Of a DNA stretch of 64,000 nt, positions 56,794-64,000 are shown piece by piece. A program made the position numbers and the translations under genes. This stretch comes from Paroedura picta. Taxonomy: Eukaryota > Chordata > Lepidosauria > Squamata > Gekkonidae. Location of the stretch: positions 98,637,213-98,701,212 of the forward strand of contig NC_135373.1 of the NCBI RefSeq assembly GCF_049243985.1, written 5' to 3'. Each line of letters starts with the position of its first letter. The stretch's first letter is position 1. Under the pieces are notes generated by a model. The model made no database searches and was not told the DNA's origin. It saw only the letters and a program-made list of their open reading frames with translations.

Positions 56794-57837
56794 ATGCATC
56801 TGGAGATCAAAGTTGCTCTGAACTTCATCATCTCCTACCTGTACAACAAGCTTCCACGGAGGCGGGCCGACCTGTTTGGTGAAGAGCTAGAGCGGCTACT
56901 GAAGAAAAAATATGAAGGCCACTGGTACCCAGAGAAACCTCTGAAGGGTTCAGGCTATCGCTGTGTTCACATTGGAGAGACAGTAGACCCCGTAGTGGAA
57001 TTGGCTGCCAAGAGGAGTGGACTGGCTGTAGAGGATGTGCGGGCCAATGTCCCTGAAGAACTGAGCGTCTGGATTGACCCGTTTGAAGTCTCCTACCAAA
57101 TTGGGGAGAAGGGGTCAGTCAAGGTCTTATATCTGGATGACAGCGAGGGCTGCAGTGCAGCAGAGTTGGACAAGGAGATCAAGAGCAGCTTCAATCCCGA
57201 TGCTCAGGTGTTCGTCCCCATTGGAAGCCAGGACAACTCCTTGTCCAATTCTCCATCCCCATCTTTTGGCCAGTCTCCTAGCCCTACTTTCATCCCTCGC
57301 TCTGCCCAGCCCATCACCTTCACCACTGCCACTTTTGCTGCCACAAAGTTTGGGTCAACTAAGATGAAGAAAGGCGGAGGAGCTGGAGCTAGCACAAATG
57401 GGGCAGGGGTCCCGCAGCAGCAGCAGCCGCAGCCGCAGCAGCAGCAGCGTTTGGCCCGGTCACCCACCAATGGCCTGCTGAAGCACAAAGGCCTTTCCCT
57501 CTCTATGCATTCTCTGAACTTCATTGGGGGCAGCCCAGCTCCTCAATCTCAGCTCTCCCCCAATGCCAAGGAGTTTGTTTACAACGGTGGATCCCCGGGA
57601 GCTGGCAGCCTCTTCTTTGATGGTGTAGCTGCTGAGAACCAGGCTGGTAGCATCTCCTCTGCATCCCAGTTTGGTGCCAGTGGTGGTGGCAGCAGCTTTG
57701 ATATGGCTCAGGTTTTTGGTGGCAGCACCAACAGCCTCTTTCTGGAGAAGACACCCTTCGTGGAAGGACTCAGCTACAATCTGAATGCCATGCAGTATCC
57801 CAGCCAGTCGTTCCAGCCAGTGGTTTTGGCCAACTGA
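56794..57837 (+). CDS. TOB2: Protein Tob2 (BTG/TOB family antiproliferative factor), single coding exon
   Basis: Tob2 binds the CAF1 deadenylases (CNOT7/8) of CCR4-NOT through its BTG domain and poly(A)-binding protein through PAM2 motifs. It thereby promotes mRNA deadenylation and restrains growth. The frame gives 347 residues; human is 344 as I recall. The BTG/TOB domain is about 1-115 ([57 protein letters not shown]). PAM2-like motifs are [12 protein letters not shown] (131-142) and [12 protein letters not shown] (253-264). A Ser/Pro-rich stretch (147-170), basic TKMKKGGG, a polyQ/QP tract (208-218) and the C-terminus SFQPVVLAN follow. The absence of an intron in the coding region is normal for TOB genes. 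TOB2 rather than TOB1 is indicated by length, the middle region, the C-terminus and synteny with PHF5A. The ATG has A at -3. Confidence 0.97.
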   Translation: MHLEIKVALNFIISYLYNKLPRRRADLFGEELERLLKKKYEGHWYPEKPLKGSGYRCVHIGETVDPVVELAAKRSGLAVEDVRANVPEELSVWIDPFEVSYQIGEKGSVKVLYLDDSEGCSAAELDKEIKSSFNPDAQVFVPIGSQDNSLSNSPSPSFGQSPSPTFIPRSAQPITFTTATFAATKFGSTKMKKGGGAGASTNGAGVPQQQQPQPQQQQRLARSPTNGLLKHKGLSLSMHSLNFIGGSPAPQSQLSPNAKEFVYNGGSPGAGSLFFDGVAAENQAGSISSASQFGASGGGSSFDMAQVFGGSTNSLFLEKTPFVEGLSYNLNAMQYPSQSFQPVVLAN

Positions 57838-60800
57838 CCACCATGAGAGTATTCTGGGAAAAATAACTTCCAAAAAAAAAAGAGAGAGAAAAATAATTAG
57901 AAATATTTGAAATCTTATAAATATAGCTTCTTGGAAAGAGACAACCCCTGATTCGTTGCGTCATGCCAGGGAGCGCTGCTGAAGCACTGATGATTTTTTA
58001 GAAAACTGGTTTCTGTGTTCTTTCCTACCCATTCTCTTACAGTTAACAAGGGAATCTGTCCTTCTCAGCCCAGCAGTTGTGTAAACCAGCATCTCCTGTG
58101 CTGCTCCTTGGAACTGGTTCTCAAATGTGCTTACTATATGAATGGTCTTGTCAGGGGCACTGTCATGTCTCTTAGGTCCATATATGTTGAACCCCCCCTC
58201 CCATTTTAATGTGGATTTAGTTTGTTTCTGGATCTGTGAACTCTCAAGTACTACTTAGAGGAAGATTTGGGTCATATATTCATTTCTCATAGCCCTCATT
58301 TGTATTCCTATTGCAAGAGAGTAACAGTCTTTTTCTTTAAACTTGTGCTGTTGGGAGGGCCTATAGGAGAGACACTTTTCTTAAAGGTCCCTCAAGCCCC
58401 AGGAAAGTGCTGAAGGAAAGCTTTGTTGGGGACAGTTTAGTGTAGCATTTCCCATTTCAACACTATCCTTTTCCATAAGCATCCTGGGTGAGTTGAACTC
58501 TTTGGGCAGCTTGGACTCTTCAGTTGTGGTTATAAATGAGGGCTCTAGAATCAGACTTAAAAGAAAATGGACCCATGTTTGCTGTAGAAGCAAACAGATC
58601 TTTGGTGCTTGTACCTGAGCAGCACCTGCTGATGTTCCTCTGGACCAACCACCTGGCTTTGAGCTCTTCTGTTGACAGCTGAGCCTTTAGCCATGGGTTC
58701 TTACAGGAAAGATGTTATTTTCCTGCTGTGGAATGCTTTTGAGCATTATTTCTTGGTAAGGGAGTTACATTGCAAACTGCTTTCTGGATGGACGGCATGA
58801 AGGGTTACACTTCAAATTTCATGTCTCTTAAGACTTTCGACCAAAAACCTTATGATTTTTTTCACATGAAAGGAAGCAGGCATTCCCTTATGGAAGAGCT
58901 CCCTACATATCAGGTCAAGCAGGCGCTTGTTCCATCTGAAGACTCTGTCCTGGAGATGGAGTGGGCTTGCTGTAGAATTTCCAAGTGACTTCAGGTGTTG
59001 TGAGGAGAAAGGATTGGTTCCCTGTGATATGAATGTAGAGTGTCTTGTCTGTCCTTCTCCTTACTGTTGCTGGTGAGCTAGGAATCCTAATGCTATTCCC
59101 TGCATCTCCCCTTTCCTACTGGAAAGGGCAGCCTGGAAGACAGGGAAAGTTGTGGCCTTTAAGAGTGAATTTTTTGTAGATAATGACAAAATCTGCCTTT
59201 GGCAGTTAACATTTCCCCATCTAAGCCTTGTGAGATTATTAGTACCTGCCCCACCCCCAGACCCTAGCAGTGGCTTTAAGGGCTGAGAGATCTTCAACTG
59301 AGTCACCATGAGGGTAATGAAGGTGGATAGAGGATAGGGAGGAGGTGGCATGTATACTCCAGGCTTCAATATTAGCCTCCCATCCCACCATTTTTGGGGG
59401 GAGGGGGGCTCTTTTCCACAGCATGCTTTGAGTACACAAATCTTGTTTTAGCAGTTTCTTTGACAAAGTCATTTTGAATACATAAGCTACAATTTGTTCT
59501 TCTAAAGGATTTTCAGTTATTTGGGAGGAGAATGACTTCCCAATCTCCCCAAAAGCTATACTGAAGATGCCCTACAGAATTCTGAGCCTTAACTACCATA
59601 AGCATCTCCCCTCCCCTGAAGGATGCTCTAGCCTTGAAGCACTAAAGATGATGGGCATGATTCACTGAGAATGTCTGCTGTCAAAAGCCACGTTGATATG
59701 AATAGAAAAGAATAAAGACTGGGGGCTTGCGCAGCAGATGTTTTCAAGGTGCCCAAACTGATTCCCTTTGTTCCTGTGTACCCCTTTTTGCTCCTCACCC
59801 GTCTTCTGCTGGGCTGAGGAAGACAACACTAATGGTCATCTGCTTTTCTGTTACCCGCTGAGAGGATGCAGAGGAGGGAATACACCGTCAGGCAGTAGTG
59901 TGATGGAGAAGTTTCCAGAGGCTAAAGGTCCGAACCTTGAGTGAGATGCTTGAGACCTGTTCAGCAAATGCAACGTCGTCTGCCTTTCTCCCTAACATTG
60001 CCACTGCCACCCACTTCTCCCTCTGGAATGTACTGTAGACTGCCAAGCTATTACACTGGACTTAAACCCAACCTCCCTCAGTAGGAGAGCTGCTGGCTTC
60101 CTGTCCTCCCAGTATAATCTCCTTTGGTAACTTCTCCTGCAGTAGACATCTGCAATGAGCCACTGCCTGGGTGGGATCCTGTACCCTTCTGAGGCTTTAA
60201 TGCATTGGAGGGAGAGGGGGAACCTCACTAGCACCCGCAATGTATGATGATCGATGCTGCTTCATCCCGCTATCTGCTTTTGGAAAAGAAGTCTGCATAT
60301 ACAAGGAAGGAACGGGGAGGGACCAACATCTGTCTCCTAAAGGAAATCCCGATGTGCTTCAGAAGCATTTCCAGTGCTGGCGGCAATGAAACTCACGGCC
60401 TCTTTTTCGGTCTTCTTGTCTCAAGAGTTAGACGTTCAGCTTCAATTTTATTTTTAAAACCTGCACTAATTTACCTGGTTTCTTAGGAAGAAAAAAAAGA
60501 TTTTTTTTAACTTTTATTTTTATGCGTTTGTGTTAATTTTTTTTGTTGTCCGTTTATATTGAATAATTTGCTACATTTGTAAAATGCAAGAGGTATATAT
60601 AATATATGTATATTTCTAACGTAAAAAAATTGAAATTTTTTCTTTTCAAGATTTTTTCTTAGAGGAGAGAAAAAAATATTTTTTCAGGAAAATTTTAAAA
60701 AAGAAGCAGTGAAAGCTCCTTTCTCCCCTCGCCTCCCTCCTTCCTGACCCTTTTTGAAGAGTGAATCAACAACATGTGATCTTAGAGAATGGATGGGCTC

Positions 60801-61110
60801 AAAGAAGACAGAATTATGTGTGTTTTTTAATGCAGAGTTCCATGCTGTTTCTCTTGTTTGGGTTTTTTTCTTTTCTTTTTTTTAACAGCCAGGGGGCCAT
60901 TGAGTAGGGATCCAGAGGGGTATTTTCTTTTTCTTTTTCCTTTTCTCTAGCGAAGGAGGAATACAATCAGAGTTTTGTATTCAGAAAGTTGTGCAATATT
61001 TTGGAACAAGACATTGGCGTGTCTAGAGATTTAGTTAAAAACAACAAAGGTTGATCAAATCTGTACAGTTTCTATTGTTCCAGATTTTTTTAAGTTTGTA
61101 TTAAAAGCAT
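57838..61110 (+). other. TOB2: TOB2 3' UTR
   Basis: It runs from the stop to the polyadenylation site. It is long for the gene size but similar to the roughly 3 kb UTR I recall for mammalian TOB2. U-rich and AU-rich stretches (60490-60680) may bind destabilising RNA-binding proteins, which would fit a short-lived mRNA. This is inference from composition only. Confidence 0.65.
61100..61105 (+). terminator. TOB2: TOB2 polyadenylation signal ATTAAA
   Basis: ATTAAA in GTATTAAAAGCATG, followed within 40 bases by GTCTCTTGTCTCTGTGGTTTGT, a GU-rich downstream element. Confidence 0.65.
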
Positions 61111-61129
61111 GATATATAATAGTCTCTTG

Positions 61130-64000
61130 TCTCTGTGGTTTGTAAGAGGGCATCAAGGGTTTAAAAAAATATCCCCTCCCCAAGATTATTCCATCTTCTG
61201 TAGAGTGGCTATGAGATGTTGGTGTAGGAGAAAAGGCTTTCTAAAGGCAAAGCCCATGAAGAGCATATAAGGACATAATTGTGGAAATGGCACAGCCATA
61301 CTGGATGAGTAAACCAGAAAATACTGCTGTGGATTCCTGCATCATATTAGATAGGGTGACAGCTTCATTTCTAACAGCCTAGGTGTATATCTGTTCAGTA
61401 GAAGCAAGTTCCACTGAACTCAATATCCTTTATCAACCAGCTGCATTTCCTTAAAGCAGGGTTTTGTGAAACCCTGGGGTATCTTGATGGCCCTGGAAGG
61501 GTTTCCCAAGTGGGTGGGAGTTATTTAATTTTTCCTGGTCTGGCCGGGAGTAGCAGTTTAGAAATCCAATAAATTTGTCAGACATTTATTGGGAGATATG
61601 TCCATATATGCTCATGTCCCCCCCCCCCCCAATTCAGTGGGTCTTATGCCCAAGGGCCGAAAGCAGGGCTGTTATTCATTAGAGTCCCCTTCCAACTTGG
61701 TCTGGAAACCATACAAGTGCCAAAGATTGTTATGTTTGGTCTTTCAGTTCCTTAAAGCAGCATGAGGTTTCCACCATCCAACACTGTTTACTTAATTACT
61801 TGCACTTTTTTAATGGAAAAGTAAGTACAACACAGGCATGGTGGCAGGTGGGTAGCTTTCAGAAATCATTGGCCTTTTTCAGAGTTCAGTGTGGACCACA
61901 GGGGTCCTAGGCATTATAAAGGCCCTGCTTTCAGGTATATCCTGGCGAGATGAAGAATTTGATTTTGAGACTGAAAACTTTGCAGCCTATTTGCACTCTA
62001 AATGTGACGTCAGAGCAAGGTGTGTATGAAACAGTAACCTAACTGAAGAATGTCAGTTCATCAGAATTGCTGTCTGTTTATAAGGCATTATAAGCCATTG
62101 CTGAAGATCTAAAGAGCTAGTTTTAAATATCCTTTCCTTTGAAAGTATATCGCAGGACATGGCAGGATGATAACTATAAAAGGTAGTCTGAATGCCCCAA
62201 GTCAATTCAGAACAAAAGTAGTACTATATGTAAAAAATATTCCCTATTGGAAGGGCTGGACCCTGTCTGGAAGCATAAAAGGAGAGGTTCAGGGATATTG
62301 ACTTCTGCATAGCACAGGGGCAGGCACACCTTGACGCTTATGCCAAGGGCTGGCTGTCATGCCCTGGAGGCAGAAGGGCAGGCTCAAAGCCAGTGCGGAG
62401 CGTCTCCCTGCAAAGCAGCCATCATTTAAAATGAGAATTTGGAGCCCTGTGCCTCTGATGCCCTTGTACCCCACAAGGACCCTGCTCGCAAAACATCTTT
62501 TGGGACCAGGCATTATTTTCACTCATTGCAATCGTGAAGTCACAACCCAAACAACTGATATTTCATACTGATTTTTAATGGTAATCTCATTTTAGATTTT
62601 GTATGTAGAGGGAGAGTAGGTTTGTACGGGTGTGGCCAAATGCAACAGCCATTTTTCTTCCCCTCTTCCGCAGCACACAGGGACTGCTTCCCTTTCTTGT
62701 TCATGGGCCAGAATGATGGCTTGCTCTTGATATTGTACAAGCTAGACTGCTATCTCGCAGTGAACTGAGACTAGGCAAGGCATTCCCTGACTAGAAATCT
62801 GCCCCCGTCACTCTCCTCCTACTCTGGGTGTAGTAAGAATGTCCCACAAGTACTATTGCAACACGCGTCTTTCCCTCTCCCGTTGGCCCAGACTACAGGG
62901 TGGGTTTAGGGAGCCACTGCCACCCTGTCTGCAAGGGGCCCTGCCGTCATGCTGCAGAGCAAAGAACCTTTTGGCTCAGGGACATGGACAGAACTTGTTA
63001 AACCCCAGAATTTTAAAAGGTGCTAATCTTTTTAGTTAAGGGCGTGTAGAGAAGAGAGTCAATTCCATTCCCCCTTTTATTACTTGTGATGAAGTGCTGA
63101 TATGCACCTGCTAGAAATCCATCATTTAGATCAAAGATTTATACAGCTGCTTGTCATGCAGAGAAAGATCAACATCCTATTCCTGTCTTTGAAGTAGGTT
63201 TGCTGTCCTCCACATCTGACCCTTGCAGGGCAGGGGAAACTGGCCTCTTGCATTCAACACCATGCCGTAAATAATGCAAAATCAAGGCTGATCAGAATAT
63301 ACGGTGCTCTCAGAGCCTGGTAGGAATACCAACAAGTTCTAACATGTCTCCAGCAGCTCCTGTCTAGTTTCTTCCAAGAGATGGTGTGTTGTGTGTGTGA
63401 TGCGGAGGGGGGAGTGTCAGTCTTGAGAGTCATCATAGGCGATGCTGCTGTCAAGGGGACTTGAAGCCTGAGTCACTGGATCCCACCTGAACAGCTTTGG
63501 TAGAAGACGCAAGTGTTCTTGCTTGCAGCCTTTCCCTCTCCCGGGCAGTGTAATTTCTGGCATGAGTCAGCTGTGAAGGGAGGGGAAGCCTTGCGCAGGG
63601 CGGTGAAAAGGAGGCTGATGTTGCCGTGCTTGGAATGTTGTTGTGGAGACAGCCCAGCAGGCCGAGGGATAGTGCATTGGAAGTGATGACGGAGCTGAAA
63701 GCTTTCAATTACTGAGTTGGTTGGATTCAAAGGGCAGGAGTAGAAAGCTGGAGGCAGCCCACTTGCCACCAGAGGTGGACAGCCTGAGTTCAAGAGGAAG
63801 AATGGGTTTAAATTAGATGGCATGAGCCAGGATTTTGCTAAATAATTTCATGGAGCCCTTTTATATTTCTGGCACCAGTGAGGTTGATTTTGCTTTTGTG
63901 CTTCAAACCCAGGTGGCTGATTCATCATGGCTGGACTGGTGATAATCAGTTTGTCCTGGGGGGTTTCTTAAAATCTGAACCGTTCCCAGGAGCCTCAGAG
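61130..64000. other. Intergenic region after TOB2
   Basis: No coding exon is recognised. A C run occurs at 61619-61630. A minus-strand AATAAA (plus TTTATT at 63076-63081) could end a gene coming from the right. In mammals, as I recall, TEF is the next gene in that direction, so this may include its 3' UTR. I saw no bZIP coding sequence. Confidence 0.4.

Larger units (their letters stand above)
56709..61125 (+). other. TOB2: TOB2 exon 2: short 5' UTR, coding sequence and long 3' UTR
   Basis: The acceptor CTCTTTTCAG at 56708 leaves 85 nt of 5' UTR before the ATG at 56794. After the stop (57837) about 3.3 kb of non-coding sequence follows, ending with ATTAAA at 61100-61105. No interspersed repeat is apparent in the UTR, as expected for a constrained transcript. 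The last 650 bases are very U-rich, with TTTTTT runs and ATATATAATATATG. Confidence 0.7.

Noticed and set aside
57204-57873. Minus-strand frames of 106 and 137 codons over TOB2
   Set aside because: They are antisense shadows of the conserved TOB2 coding exon, with Cys/Gly runs produced by the CAG repeat.
63451-63823. Overlapping minus-strand frames of 85 and 116 codons near the right edge
   Set aside because: They have no recognisable domain and are in two overlapping frames. Chance is the simplest explanation, though a 3' UTR of a neighbour remains possible.

Overview
The window is a piece of vertebrate nuclear genome, most likely from a squamate reptile. The genes are intron-containing host genes with CpG-island promoters. 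The interspersed repeats are CR1-like and L2-like LINEs, tRNA-derived SINEs and short palindromic hAT-type elements of kinds I associate with lizard and gecko DNA. No prokaryotic operon, CRISPR array or intact mobile gene is visible, and species cannot be fixed from the sequence alone. Three host genes were reconstructed exon by exon.

ACO2 (mitochondrial aconitase) lies on the minus strand from 29243 (start) to 6049 (stop). It has 18 coding exons with consistent phases that sum to 783 residues, and all active-site and iron-sulfur residues are present. PHF5A (a small zinc-binding SF3b splicing subunit) lies on the plus strand, 32088-40659, in 4 coding exons (one only 24 nt). It encodes 110 residues that match the human protein as I remember it. 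TOB2 (an antiproliferative BTG/TOB protein) has a single coding exon at 56794-57837, an inferred non-coding first exon near 50750-50866 inside a large CpG island, and a 3' UTR of about 3.3 kb. The order ACO2 - PHF5A - TOB2, with ACO2 and PHF5A head to head, agrees with my memory of human 22q13 in inverted orientation.

Layout: 1-5700 is repeat-rich intergenic DNA with no recognised gene. 5700-29250 is ACO2, where introns carry SINEs, an L2-like LINE almost touching exon 6, and hairpin elements. 29250-32090 is the divergent promoter interval, split into two CpG-rich ends by AT-rich DNA that includes a CR1 fragment. 32090-41060 is PHF5A, whose third intron holds an L2-like and a CR1-like fragment. 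41060-50400 is intergenic, with one candidate promoter-like patch at 47480-48300. 50400-53050 is the TOB2 CpG island. 53050-56700 is the rest of TOB2 intron 1. 56709 to about 61125 is the TOB2 coding exon and 3' UTR. 61130-64000 is intergenic.

The three genes do not form a pathway: they serve the TCA cycle, pre-mRNA splicing and mRNA deadenylation/growth control. What links them is conserved synteny and, for ACO2 and PHF5A, divergent transcription. I found no convincing undescribed biological system. The observations most worth a second look are the spread-out divergent promoter, a long near-perfect hairpin in an ACO2 intron, the LINE next to a splice donor, and the promoter-like patch at 47.5 kb.
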